Below, piece after piece: positions 39,901 to 48,709 of a stretch of 64,000 nt of DNA (position 1 is its first letter; each line of letters opens with the position of its first letter). The notes beneath the pieces are model-generated. The model saw only the letters and a list, made by a program, of their open reading frames with translations. It searched no databases and was not told the origin of the DNA. Origin of the DNA: JACVRW01 sp963733885 (lineage in GTDB: Bacteria; Actinomycetota; Thermoleophilia; Solirubrobacterales; Thermoleophilaceae); the NCBI GenBank assembly GCA_963733885.1, contig CAVTES010000009.1, positions 372,001-436,000 of the forward strand. The letters run 5' to 3'. The translations under genes were made by a program, and so were the position numbers.

Positions 39901-42515
39901 CGGGGTACTCGCTAGCCGACGGCAAGCTGCAGATCGAGGCGCAGGCCGGCGACATCGTCGGCGGCACGATCAGCGCACGCAACGTCGTGCTCCAGCGGGC
40001 CCCGACCGACGGGAGCTGGTCAGCGACGACGAAGGTGTCGCTCGATGGCGCCGACGACTTCGTCCAGGCGGGGCTCGTCGCGCACGCGAGCGCCGGCTCC
40101 TGGGGCAAGGTCGTCGTGATGCGCCGGCCGACGGGCGAGTGGGTGACCGAGCTCGCACGCGAGTCCGGCTTCCAGAACGGACCGACGCTGCCCGCCGGCG
40201 CGCAGAACGGCATCACGCTCCAGATGGTCGCGTCGGACGGCCAGCTCCGTGGGCGCTACTCGCTCGACGACGGTGCCACATGGACCGAGATCGGCTCGGG
40301 CTTCGCGCTGGCCGGGCTGTCGGCGCCCGGCATCGGCCTCTCCGCCTACAACGGCACCGGCGCGGAGGTCGGCTCGTTCGACTACTTCCACGTCGGCGAG
40401 CCCGACCTGCCGCCCCCGCCGCCGTGCGAGGAGCCGTATACCCCGGAGGCCGGTTACACGATGCTGTTCGACGGCACGGACTCCTCGCTCGAGGACTGGA
40501 CGTACGCCGGCGGCGGGAGCTTCGTGCGGGAGGGCTGCGCCATCAAGTCAGTCGGCGCCTTCGGCCTGCTGTACACGGAGGAGGACTCTGTGGCGCCGTA
40601 CTCGCTCAAGCTCGAGTGGATGATGCCCGGAGACGACAACTCCGGCGTCTTCGTCGGGTTCCCCGACACCGGGGCGAACACGGATCAGACGTCGATCTCG
40701 CAGGGCGAGGAGATCCAGATCGACGCGACGGACAACCCGGCCCAGACCACCGGCGCGATCTACCTCGAGCAGGCGCCGGACGCGGTAGCCCGCGACGCGG
40801 CGCTCAACCCGCCGGGTGAGTGGAACGAGTACGAGATCGTCGTGCGGGATGACCGGATCGTCGTCTACCTGAACGGCGTGAAGATCAACGAGTGGCTCGA
40901 CGACGACCCGAACGTCGATCTCGCCACGGGCCGTATCGGCCTTCAGACGCACGGGGCCGGCGACGATGTCTACTTCCGCAACGTGCGGATCAAGAACCTC
41001 GCGGCGCCGGAGACGTCGGCGGCGCTCGACCCGGCCGAGCCCGGCGCGGGCGGGACGTACGACGGTCCGGTCGGGGTGACGCTGTCGGCCGCCGGGGACG
41101 CGGCGTTCACCGAGTACAGGGTCAACACGAACGGCGAGGAGGGCGAGTGGGTGCGCTCCGAGAACACCGCGGGCGACGATCCGTTCGTGACCGCGTTCAC
41201 CGTGTCGGCCGAGGGCGAGCACGTGGTCGAGTACCGCTCGACGAACGCCGCGGGCGACGAGGAGGCCGTGCGGTCGGTGACGTTCTCGATCGAGGGCTCC
41301 GGGGAGGATCCGGATGCGCCGATCGTGCAGGCGATCGCCGATCCCGCGTCGGGTGAGGCGCCGCTGGAGGTGCAGCTCTCGGCCTCGGGCCTGGATCCAC
41401 AGGGCGGCGCGCTGACCTACCGCTGGGAGTTCAGCGAGGGCGGCTCCACGTTCCAGCAGAGCCCGGTGCGCACGTACCACACGCCGGGCACGTACACCGC
41501 GACGGTGACGGTCACCGATCCGCAGGGCAAGACCGCCTCGGAGACCGTCGAGATCGTGGTGAGCGAGCGGCCGAACGCCGCGCCGTCGGTGCAGGTCGCC
41601 GCCGACCCCACCACGGGTGGCGCGCCGCTGACGGTGCAGTTCGGCGCGGCGGCGAGCGACCCCGACGGGCCCGCGAACGAGATCACCTACCTGTGGGACT
41701 TCGGTGACGACGCCGGTGCGCAGTTCGGCCCGGACGTGTCGCACACGTACCGGACGCCGGGCACGTACACGGCGACGGTGACGGCCACCGACCGTGACGG
41801 CGCGTTCGACACGGCCGAGGTGATGATCGTGGTCGACGGCCCGCCGGCCAACCAGCCGCCGACGGTGCAGGTCGCGGCAGACCCGCGGTCGGGAACGGCC
41901 CCGCTGCCGGTGCGGTTCACGTCGGCGGCGCGCGATCCGGAGGGCAAGGACGTCCTGACGGTGTGGGACTTCGGCGACGGCGCCAAGGGCGCCGGTCCGA
42001 GCATCAGCCACACCTACAGCACGCCGGGCACGTACTCCGCGACGGTCACCGTGACCGATCCGGGCGGCGAGACGGCCAGCGCGTCGATCGAGATCACGGT
42101 CTCCGGCCCGATGTCCCTCGGCACGCCGGCCCCGGCAGTCACGCCGGACGCCTCGGAGGGCGACGTCGCCGGCGAGTCGACGGAGAGCGGCGCGTGGCTG
42201 AAGGCGCCGAAGTCCCAGAGGATGCGCCGCGTGGCCCGTCGCGGGCTGCGGCTGCGGGTCGCATGCCCGGAGCGCTGCGACGTGCGCGCCGTGCTGAGGT
42301 ACTCCGGCAACCGGATCGGCAAGTCCAGGACGCTGCGGATCCGCGACGACCGCCGGCACACCCTCGACGTGCGCCTGAGCCGCAAGGCCCGTCGCGACTT
42401 GCAGGCCGCGATGCGCCGGGCCGACTCCCGGAGCCTGAAGGTCACTGCGATCCTCAGGGTCCGGACCGCCGACGGTCGCAGCACCATCCGTCGCGAGGTG
42501 CGGCTGAAGCGCTGA
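36957..42515 (+). CDS. giant secreted multidomain protein (PA14, beta-propeller, CBM6/35 x2, DUF1349-like, DUF1080-like, PKD x3)
   Basis: 1852 residues from ATG 36957, chosen because GGGAGGGGAGA lies just before it and a signal peptide follows (about 10-37, ends AHAQ). Order: PA14 domain (about 46-195, FRLTSDDGSELFIDDGLVID); sorbosone-dehydrogenase-like beta-propeller (220-665, GLREPMGIKVVDGDIYIS, GLRTPHGIGWGPEDSIFVTD); two carbohydrate-binding modules (683-814 and 817-948, YELEDG... and YEAEVA...); concanavalin-like DUF1349 domain (950-1148); DUF1080/3-keto-disaccharide hydrolase-like domain (1159-1348); a bacterial Ig-type linker (1350-1450); three PKD repeats (1454-1716); basic tail (1748-1852). 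It likely binds and oxidises or cleaves polysaccharide outside the cell and stays wall-associated through its Arg-rich end. Flanked by gene remnants, no operon partner. Confidence 0.9.
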   Translation: MPSAWKRQSRVHVFVGLLALLCGLAMLLGAAAPRAHAQNPPPQEPGVTQRVFQLPRALSEVCSIKEGQTPNVDVLKSTIDWSGDGDFGGLTDNFIVHAIANLTVPSAGNYTFRLTSDDGSELFIDDGLVIDHDGLHGETDKDGTVELTAGMHALRINFFEAGGGQELTLSWKRPGDSDFSVVPNSALSTDAGVVRVTSPGSKQCEGDVDSPGDGLPLDGVNPAYDLVDLRPAGFEPKVTGLEWMGDDLLVLTWGDDDGDPSSVTAAGEVWRLSGVKEADDPADVTPTKVAEGLREPMGIKVVDGDIYISEKHQLSKLIDADSNGTYEAKDEIATWPFDGNFHEFAFGLLYKDGFFYLNLSVSIDLGGASTVPQGSDDRGTHLKIDKDTGEVEYVAGGLRTPHGIGWGPEDSIFVTDNQGGWLPGNKLIHIQPGKFYNHYTTGPEGDPGRFDDQRPTPPALWLPHNEIANSPSQPMLIPSGPFAGQMWIADVTYGGIQRAFLEKVEGEYQGAYFRMTQGLESGLTHLLLEDDGSIIVGGLGAGGNWGQTGKLQFGLQKLVPNGTETFDIQKMELAEGGFDLTYTKPLSDATLADLVAKYQVRQWTYVPTAAYGGPKVDEEELSVTDATVSGDRKTVSLKIDGLKPNRVVYVRSPRPFDAQDGEPLLSTEAWYTLNTLPGYVAPVSDGLYELEDGLLTGGAQFDTEHAGYSGTGFVSGFGTEGASVRLDLDAAKAGDYRMALRYANGPNPFDGPKTISLIVNGTSRQITLPPTGAWPSYQFYVDDVALDAGENTIELKHAAGDDGHVNLDSLRLAPAGTQRYEAEVATLVGGANVQTEHPGFSGDGYVGGYQNEGASTTFKVNALADAPAEVTLGYANGPNPFAGTKEVSLYVNNLFVKKLALPDTGAWTTYGTLTDTLVLRAGSNDVSIRYDEGDDGNVNLDYLDVAQNEPPQCAPGIHPNDEFDGDALDRCRWTTILSEDPSGYSLADGKLQIEAQAGDIVGGTISARNVVLQRAPTDGSWSATTKVSLDGADDFVQAGLVAHASAGSWGKVVVMRRPTGEWVTELARESGFQNGPTLPAGAQNGITLQMVASDGQLRGRYSLDDGATWTEIGSGFALAGLSAPGIGLSAYNGTGAEVGSFDYFHVGEPDLPPPPPCEEPYTPEAGYTMLFDGTDSSLEDWTYAGGGSFVREGCAIKSVGAFGLLYTEEDSVAPYSLKLEWMMPGDDNSGVFVGFPDTGANTDQTSISQGEEIQIDATDNPAQTTGAIYLEQAPDAVARDAALNPPGEWNEYEIVVRDDRIVVYLNGVKINEWLDDDPNVDLATGRIGLQTHGAGDDVYFRNVRIKNLAAPETSAALDPAEPGAGGTYDGPVGVTLSAAGDAAFTEYRVNTNGEEGEWVRSENTAGDDPFVTAFTVSAEGEHVVEYRSTNAAGDEEAVRSVTFSIEGSGEDPDAPIVQAIADPASGEAPLEVQLSASGLDPQGGALTYRWEFSEGGSTFQQSPVRTYHTPGTYTATVTVTDPQGKTASETVEIVVSERPNAAPSVQVAADPTTGGAPLTVQFGAAASDPDGPANEITYLWDFGDDAGAQFGPDVSHTYRTPGTYTATVTATDRDGAFDTAEVMIVVDGPPANQPPTVQVAADPRSGTAPLPVRFTSAARDPEGKDVLTVWDFGDGAKGAGPSISHTYSTPGTYSATVTVTDPGGETASASIEITVSGPMSLGTPAPAVTPDASEGDVAGESTESGAWLKAPKSQRMRRVARRGLRLRVACPERCDVRAVLRYSGNRIGKSRTLRIRDDRRHTLDVRLSRKARRDLQAAMRRADSRSLKVTAILRVRTADGRSTIRREVRLKR
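39007..39800 (+). repeat. tandem CBM6/35-like modules inside the secreted protein
   Basis: Two ~130-residue copies begin near 39013 and 39416. Both contain TEHxGxSGxGxV, RYANGPNPF/GYANGPNPF and a GDDGxVNLDxL end, the usual ligand-site strands of these modules. Confidence 0.8.
41481..42060 (+). repeat. three PKD-domain repeats, near-identical ends
   Basis: The 40-base coding segments at 41481, 41754 and 42021 (TPGTYTATVTVTDPQG, TPGTYTATVTATDRDG, TPGTYSATVTVTDPGG) mark the last strands of three PKD domains and are similar at DNA level, making this a site for recombination or assembly collapse. Confidence 0.8.
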
Positions 42516-42547
42516 CCGACCGTCGACCAGAGCGGGCTGAGGACGGT

Positions 42548-43172
42548 ATGAGCAATGGGACGACGGCGGGTGGGGTGCGTACGGTCGAGTATCGCTCGCG
42601 CGAACGGGCTGGGCACCGCATCTCCGGCTTGGCGCCTACCTCGGCCGCGATCTGAGCGGCGGGACGGGCCTGCTGCTGTTCATCCCTGCATTCGCAGCGA
42701 TCATCGGGCTGAACATCGCCTCGGCGAGAGGCCGAGAGCAGCTCGCGACCGGCCTGCTGTTCGGGATCGGCCTGCTGCTCGGCCTCGCGGTCGCCCCGGT
42801 CATCGCCGACTACGCCGGGGCCGATCCGTCGGCGCTGTGGCAGGCGGCCGGTGCCACCGCCGCATTCGTCGCCGCACTTGGTGCGTACGGCTACGCCACG
42901 CGTAGAGACCTCTCTTCGTGGGGCGCACGCTCTTCTGGGCGCTGCTGGGTCTGATCGTGTTCGGGATCGTCAGGATCTTCGTCTCGATCCAGGGCGGCCA
43001 CGTCATCTACGCCGTCGCCGGGCTCGGCATCTTCGGCGCGTTCACGATCTACGACTTCAACCGGCTGCGCCGAAGCGCCGACGCCGCCGTCCTGGTCGCC
43101 GCGAGCATCTTCCCCGACATCTTCAACGTGTTCCTGCTGCTGCTCCAGCTGTTCGGCGGGCAGCGCGACTGA
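42548..43172 (+). pseudogene. Bax inhibitor-1 (BI-1/YccA) family membrane protein, frameshifted and shortened
   Basis: ATG 42548 opens a cytoplasmic N-terminus (MSNGTTAGGVRTVEYRSRER). After that a first membrane segment appears lost, and from about 42631, in another frame, the sequence is typical BI-1: GAYLGRDLSGGTGLLLF, IASARGREQLATGLLFGIG, ADPSALWQAAGATAAFV. At 42919-42926 (GTGGGGCGC) one base is missing and the last part (RTLFWALLGLIVFGIVRIF, IYDFNRLRRS, ASIFPDIFNVFLLLLQLFG) continues in a third frame to the TGA at 43170. The pore-site Asp in FPDIFN is present. BI-1 proteins are calcium-leak channels. Confidence 0.8.
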
Positions 43173-43173
43173 G

Positions 43174-43317
43174 GTCGCCTTCGTCATTGCGGCGGCCGGC
43201 GACGACCCGCAGCTGGACATGCTCGCGATCTACGCGGCTACCGGCGGAGTGGAATTCGTCATCCAGGCCTGGCTGCTCGCACGCCGCCGTCGCCTGGCGA
43301 CTCTGCCGGCAGCATAG
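43174..43317 (+). pseudogene. short open frame, possible 3' remnant
   Basis: 48 codons after the BI-1 stop: DDPQLDMLAIYAATGGVEFV then IQAWLLARRRRLATLPAA. Looks like the last membrane helix and basic tail of a membrane protein, with no proper start. Family not identified. Confidence 0.3.
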
Positions 43318-43350
43318 GAGTGTGGATCTCGATTGCAGACAGTTCGCAGG

Positions 43351-43590
43351 TCATGACGGATCCTCGGTGGCGTCCTTGATGAACTGCAGGCGGTCGAATC
43401 GGGGGTTCAACGTGGACAGCTCGTCGGCGAACGAATGAGCGACGTGGAGGATCGCGCGCTTCTCGCCCGGGGCGTTGAGAGCCTCCATCGTCCGGTGGGC
43501 TCGACTGAGCACGCGGGCGATCAGCTGGTCGACCGCCTCGGGATCCCGCTCGACCAGTGCGTCATTCATGGGTGACGTCAGCGTGTTCAC
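43351..43590 (-). CDS. small helical hypothetical protein
   Basis: 79 residues from GTG 43590, preceded by AAGGAG. Reads NTLTSPMNDALVERDPEAV, DQLIARVLSRAHRTMEAL, HVAHSFADELSTLNPRFD. Cytoplasmic, all-alpha; family unknown. Downstream of a small membrane-protein gene on the same strand. Confidence 0.6.
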   Translation of the reverse strand: MNTLTSPMNDALVERDPEAVDQLIARVLSRAHRTMEALNAPGEKRAILHVAHSFADELSTLNPRFDRLQFIKDATEDPS

Positions 43591-43634
43591 TGTGATCTCC
43601 TTGCCGTGGTTGGTTTCGCGAGGGCGATAAGGCC

Positions 43635-43907
43635 CTAGCGGTGTGCGACGGTTGCGGCCCGTGCGATAGCCGTGGCGATCGGTACCGAGCCCTCCGTTGA
43701 CTCGTGCCGCTCGGCGAGGCGCCGACGGAGGGTGCGCACGAGCAGGTACGGCATCGCGAGCACGGCCCCGGCGAGCGCGACAAGCGCCGCAACCGCGACG
43801 AGCGCGACGACCACGAGCCCGATCAGCGCGAAACCCGGCACGAGCGGGAGGACGAGGACCATCCCCAGAAGGACGGTACCGGGCATCCATTCGATCCCAT
43901 ACCTCAC
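43635..43907 (-). CDS. small two-helix membrane protein
   Basis: 90 residues; hydrophobic segments at about 10-30 and 32-52 (TVLLGMVLVLPLVPGFALIG; VALVAVAALVALAGAVLA), then a basic cytoplasmic tail. Function unknown. Probably one transcript with the 79-residue gene. Confidence 0.6.
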   Translation of the reverse strand: MRYGIEWMPGTVLLGMVLVLPLVPGFALIGLVVVALVAVAALVALAGAVLAMPYLLVRTLRRRLAERHESTEGSVPIATAIARAATVAHR

Positions 43908-43940
43908 GTCTCCACCACCTTCCTGGTGCGAGGGGAATTC

Positions 43941-44015
43941 GTCATGAGGCGAGGATCCCGCGGCCGGGGCGCTCTCGCATCGGCCAGGACGCCAGCCTGG
44001 GTGGCCAGTCGCTAG
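43941..44015 (+). repeat. dispersed ~70-base repeat, copy A
   Basis: Starts GTCATGAGGCGAGGATCCCG and contains GGCCGGGGCG, CTCGCATCGGCCAGG and CAGCCTGGGTGGCC. The reverse complement of 50170-50240 matches it at roughly 80% of positions. Both contain short inverted segments (GCGAG..CTCGC; CCAGG..CCTGG). Confidence 0.6.
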
Positions 44016-44073
44016 TGACCTGAGTCGTCAGTTCGGGCGCACCTTCCCGGTGTCTGGACGCGCCTGGCGCCAC

Positions 44074-44113
44074 CACGGGAATCGCCGATGCTTCGGCATC
44101 GACTCATCCCGTG
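44074..44113. terminator. strong hairpin with TTCG tetraloop
   Basis: Inner stem CGATGC-TTCG-GCATCG (44086-44101) inside an outer stem CACGGGA/TCCCGTG (44074-44080, 44107-44113). UUCG loops are unusually stable. It sits 60 bases left of the insertion sequence, between it and the small membrane-protein genes; terminator role is inferred. Confidence 0.5.
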
Positions 44114-44173
44114 TGCGTCGCCAGCCCCGCCCAGCCGCTCGGGAAGCTGACGCCGAACTTCCGACTCAGGACA

Positions 44174-45898
44174 CTAGAAGGCCGCTGAAGAAGTGGGTTC
44201 TGGCTGGCGGGGTTTGGGTCGCGGCGCCTCGGCTGGCCGGGTCAGCGAGCTCGTGGGTTTTGGGCGCTGCGCGGGGATCGGGGCCTGTCATGCGGCCTGG
44301 GCGGTGAGGTGGCGCCCGATCGGGTTGAGGTTGACCAGGGCGGCGGCCCAGGCGGCTTGCATTTGGGCCTTCGCGCGCCCGATGTAGCGGCTCTTGCGGG
44401 CGCCGTAACGGTGGGCGAGCAGGCCGAGCAGCCGCTCGATCCGCGGCCGGGTTCGGCGCAGATGCTCGGCGGTGTCGGGGTCGGCGAGCGCTTGGCGGGC
44501 GGCGATCAAGAGGTCCTCGTGCTCGGTGAGGTTGATCTGGCGACGCGCGCGGCCTGGGCAGCAGGCCGCCTTCAGCGGGCAGCCGCCGCACATGCTGCGG
44601 CTGAAGTTCGCGCCCCGAAACCCGGACGCAGACGTGCTGATCTCGACGGTCTGGCCTGCGGGGCAAGTGACGGTGCCGGCGTCGAGGTCGAACTCGAAGT
44701 CGTGTTTGCCCAGGCGGCCCTCGACGACCTTGCCCTCGGGCACCGGGGCGAGCACGTCGACATCGCGCTCGGCCAGCTCGGCGCGGGCCGGCCCGTTGCC
44801 ATAAGCGGTGTCGCCCAGCACCCGGTCCGGGCGGCGCGCCTCGGGCTGGGCGTCGATCAGGTGCTTAGCTTGGGGGCCATCGGTCTCGCTGGCGGGCGCC
44901 ACCTCGACCGCGGTGAGCAACGGCACCGGCGTGTTCGTCGCCGCCGCTGAGAGCTTGTAGCCGTCAAAGCGCGTCTGCGAGCTCTTGCGGCCGTGGCGCA
45001 TCTCGGTGTCGACCGTCGAAATGATCCGGCCCGGCAGGGTGCCGCGATGCAACCGCGGGACGCCGTCATCATCGACGTCGAAGTCCTGGCCGATCAGCTC
45101 GCGCAGCAACCCATGTGCCGCCTTGACCGTCTCGTCGCCGAGCAGTCCATCAGCGTGTTCGACGGCCTGCAACGCACGCTCGGCGTCTTGCGCGACCCGA
45201 GTCAGCATCCGCTCACGCTCGGCCTTCTCGCGCCACCGGCAGTCCGGCTTCTCACCCGGGCGGGCGTAGTCAAACTCCAAGCCGTTATCGAGCCGGCCAG
45301 CGGCCTCCTCGTCGGCCGCGGCGACGGCGTCCAACAGCCCGCGGACGCCGTGACGGACCAGCCGGACCGTGTCCTGGGTCGCCGCCGCGCCGAGCATCGG
45401 CGTCGAGTCGATGATCTGCTCCGCTGCGCCGTCGAGCATGCCGAGCTCCTCGGCCAGCCGCAGCGTGTTCTCCAGCGCTAATCCCTCCTTGCCATGCAAC
45501 AACAACCGGGCGCGGAACTTCGTCAACGAGGTCGGGTGCCAACCCTCGTGATCGACCGGCAGCCCGAGCGCCACCTTCCAGCGCAGATCCCACGCCACAC
45601 ACTCCATCGCCTGCTCGTCCGAACAGCCCGTCCGATGCTGCAACAGCATCACCTTCGCCAACTGCGACGGCGGAATTGACGGCCTGCCCATCCTCGACGC
45701 GTAGCACTCCGCGAAGTCCTCATCACGCACGATCCGGCCCCCATGCTCGGCCAACAACGCAAAAAACGACCCCTCCGGAAGCGGCCGACACAGCTCGACC
45801 GAATCGAACAACCCCACCTGGTCAGACATCGTCGCGAGCATGCCCGAATCGTCCAAAACCAGCCGGACAGAGCCACGACATTTTCAGGGGCCTTCTAG
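44174..45898 (-). mobile_element. insertion sequence, IS1182 family type
   Basis: Ends: left CTAG-AAGGCCGCTGAAGAA from 44174; right, read inward, CTAG-AAGGCCCCTGAAAAT from 45898. The 12-base terminal inverted repeats differ at one position. CTAG occurs at both ends and may be a 4-base target duplication. A single intact transposase gene fills the element. The right end falls exactly on the last codon of the LuxR-type regulator, so its TAG stop is supplied by CTAG. Confidence 0.85.
44288..45856 (-). CDS. IS1182-family DDE transposase
   Basis: 522 residues, or 513 from the ATG at 45829. N-terminal domain with GLFDSVELCRPLPEGSFFALL and MGRPSIPPSQLAKVMLLQH; DDE region with QIIDSTPMLGA (first Asp), VLGDTAYGNGPARAEL (second Asp) and the later Glu in a Cys-rich DUF4277/DDE_Tnp_1-like part (CGGCPLKAACCPGRARRQ), then RPRIERLLGLLAHRYGARKSRYIGR. 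The frame is intact, so the element may be active. Confidence 0.92.
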   Translation of the reverse strand: MDDSGMLATMSDQVGLFDSVELCRPLPEGSFFALLAEHGGRIVRDEDFAECYASRMGRPSIPPSQLAKVMLLQHRTGCSDEQAMECVAWDLRWKVALGLPVDHEGWHPTSLTKFRARLLLHGKEGLALENTLRLAEELGMLDGAAEQIIDSTPMLGAAATQDTVRLVRHGVRGLLDAVAAADEEAAGRLDNGLEFDYARPGEKPDCRWREKAERERMLTRVAQDAERALQAVEHADGLLGDETVKAAHGLLRELIGQDFDVDDDGVPRLHRGTLPGRIISTVDTEMRHGRKSSQTRFDGYKLSAAATNTPVPLLTAVEVAPASETDGPQAKHLIDAQPEARRPDRVLGDTAYGNGPARAELAERDVDVLAPVPEGKVVEGRLGKHDFEFDLDAGTVTCPAGQTVEISTSASGFRGANFSRSMCGGCPLKAACCPGRARRQINLTEHEDLLIAARQALADPDTAEHLRRTRPRIERLLGLLAHRYGARKSRYIGRAKAQMQAAWAAALVNLNPIGRHLTAQAA

Positions 45899-48653
45899 GC
45901 GGGGTTGAGCTGGCTGGCCGGCACGCGGCTGAGCTGGTTGCGCGAGGTGATGTCGAGCTTCAGGAAGACCTTGCGCAGGTGGTACTGCACCGTGCGGGGG
46001 CTGATGAACAGCTGTGCGCCGATCTCAGGGTTGGAGAGACCATCCTTGGCGAGCCGAGCGATGTGTGCCTCCTGGGGTGTGAGCACGGCGGCCACGCCGT
46101 CGGTGCGCTTCCGCGCGGTCTCACCCGTGGCCGCGAGCTCGTGACGGGCGCGCGCGGCAAACCCCTCCGCCCCGATGCCGCTGAACATCTCGAGGGCGGC
46201 TCGGAGTTGCTCTCGCGCCTCGACGCGCCGGTTCTCGCGACGCAGCCATTCGCCGTATAGGAGCCGCGCGCGGGCGAGGTGAACCACGCCACGGGTACCC
46301 GCAAGCCGCTCGACCGCCTCGCGGTAGAGGGGCTCCGCATGTCGTCCGTCGCTCAGCAGCGCGCGTGAGCCTGCCTCGATGCCGAGCGCCCAATCGGTCC
46401 CGCTCGCCTGCGTGCGCCCGCTCAGGCGATCGAGCGCAGCGGACGCCGCGTCCGTCGCGCCGCTGCGGACGCCTGCCTCGATCAGCTCCACGAGGGTCCG
46501 CTCTAAGACCCCGACATCGTCGTGTTCGCAGCCTCGCTGTGCGGCCGCAAGCGCTTCGCCGTAGCGGCCGAGCCCGTTGTACAGCAGTGCCGTCGCCCAC
46601 TCCATGACGCTCAGCCCCCTGCCCTCGCCCCTCGCCGTCGCCTCGACCCTGCCGGCCTCGATCAGCTCGAGGCCGTCGGCCTCGTTGCCGCGCCACGCGG
46701 CCAGCATCAGTGATGCGTTCTTCAGCGGCGCCATGTCTGTCGCGTTGGTGATCGCGTCGGCCTCCTCGATCAGCGTCGAAGCGGCGCCGAAGTCTCCCGC
46801 GTGAATATGCAGGGACGCGCGATAGGTGGCCGCTGTCGGGAGCACGCTGAGCGCCCCCGTCTCCCGCGCGAAGCGCAAGCCGCGCGTCGCGAGCACGTCC
46901 CAGAGCTCGTCGTCCCAGAGATCCTGGGCCAGGCGACACGCCAGCGACAGCCAACGCACGTCGTCTGGAGTCAATCCCTCCAAGTCGCGGAACGCGCCGA
47001 GCGCCCTCCGGAGCGGCGGCAGGCCGGCCGAGTAGCCCTCGGTGAACCTCGTCGCCAGGCCGTCGAGGAGGAGATCGAGCGCGCGTGGCGGCTGCGGCGC
47101 CGCGGGCGCAGCTTGAGCGGCCTCGGCGGCCTCGCGGACGCCCGGCCCGTCACTGAGGCGACCGGCGAACATCGCCGCCGCCATCGCCTCGAGATGCGTC
47201 TCCCGAGCCATCGCGGCGTCGAGCGGTTCCAGGCGCCGGGCGGCATCGAGCAACAGTGCCGGAGCGTCGCTGCCGCGGGTGCGGGCGAACGCTATCTCCG
47301 CGCGCAACCGCTCCAACTGCGCGCGCTGAAGCTCGTCGAGCGGGGCGAGCTCGGCGGTCGCCAGCAACTCGAGCGCCGCGTCCGCTGCCGCAGCATCGAA
47401 CTTCGCCTGCGCGGCAGCCAGGGCCCGCCTGCCCCTCTCCGCCGCATCGGGGGTCAGCTCCGCCGCGTGCGCCAGGAACGCCGCAGCCGCCGCCGCGCCC
47501 CCCGGGCCCGCGCCCGGTCGGCCGAGCGCTCCAACTCGGCGGCCACCTCCTCGTCGACCCCCACCGCCGCGTGAGCACGATGCCACGCCCGACGATCGGG
47601 ATCGGTATCCCCATCGGTGGCCTCCGCCAACGCCCGATGGGCAGATCGCCGCTCGGAAAGGGCGGCCGCCCGGTATGCCGCCGATCGCACTAGTGGATGC
47701 CGGAAGCGGACACGGGCTCCGACCTCGACCAGCTGCGCGTCTTCTGCCGGGGCGAGCGCGCTCCTTTCGATGCCAAGCCCGTGAGCCGCGCGCCAGACGA
47801 GCGTTGCGTCACCGAGCGGCTCGGCCGCGGCGAGCAGCAGCAGTCGCTGTGTTGCCTCGGGCAGTTCGCCGGCGCGCTGGAGATAGTGGTCCTCGAGCTG
47901 GCGCGGGAGGTCTGTCGCACCGAGCAGCTCGAAGCCGCCTGCCAGCTCCGCCGCACTAATGCTCCGCGGCAGATCGAGCAGAGCTAGTGGGTTGCCGCGG
48001 GTTTCCGCGAGGATGCGGTCGCGGACGCGGTCGTCGAGCCGACCGGGGGCGGCACTCATGAGCAGGGTGCGCGCATCCTCCTCGGCCAGCCCGCGCAGCA
48101 CCAGATCGGGCAGGCCGTCGAAGTCGTGCCTGGTATTCGGCTCGCGGACGGTGACCACCACCGCCACGGATTCCGCCAGCAGCCGGCGCGCGACGAAGCC
48201 GAGGATCAGTCCCGAGGCTGCGTCCAGCCATTGAGCGTCCTCCACGAGACAAAGCAGCGGCCGGTTCTCGGCCCCGGCAGAAAGCAGGCCGAGCACGGCG
48301 AGTCCGACCAGGAACCGGTCCGGGACATCACCGGATGCGAGGCCCAAAGCGACGTTCAGCGCGTCCTGCTGTGCCTGCGGGAGCGCGTCCAGCTGGTCGA
48401 GCAGCGGCGCGCAGAGCTGATGGATCCCGGCGAACGGCAGCTCCATCTCCGCCTCCACGCCCGTTACCTGCGCCACACGGAACCCCGAGCCCTGACGAGC
48501 GGCGTACCGCAGCAGCGCCGTCTTTCCAATGCCCGCCTCGCCTCGGATGACTAGCACGGCGCTCTGACCCGCGCGGCCCTGTGCCAGGAGCCGGTCGATC
48601 ACTTCGCGCTCGCTGGTCCGGTCAAGAAACCTGGACGCAGGGATGGCGGCCAT
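45895..48653 (-). pseudogene. LuxR-type regulator of the LAL family (ATPase + HTH), one-base frameshift
   Basis: From ATG 48653 (GTG 48707 possible): FLDRTSEREVIDRLL, Walker A GEAGIGKTALLRYAA, Walker B-like LLCLVEDAQWLD, HPLVRSAAYRAA. The frame breaks in a run of six C (plus strand 47498-47503); adding one base joins it to the second half, a helical repeat region and the C-terminal LuxR HTH (LTPQEAHIARLAKDGLSNPEIGAQLFISPRT..YHLRKVFLKLDITSRNQL). Intact length about 919 residues. The insertion sequence lies exactly at its 3' end. Such regulators are activated by ATP and a small ligand. Divergent from an epimerase gene. Confidence 0.88.
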
Positions 48654-48709
48654 CTCGCGGGCGAAAGCTAACCGAATCGCGTCGCTCGGTGGTGCATAAT
48701 TCGTCACCA

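Noticed and set aside
40548..42359. 603-codon minus-strand open frame
   Set aside because: Shadow of the PKD/DUF1080 coding region with a repetitive, unfolded-looking composition.
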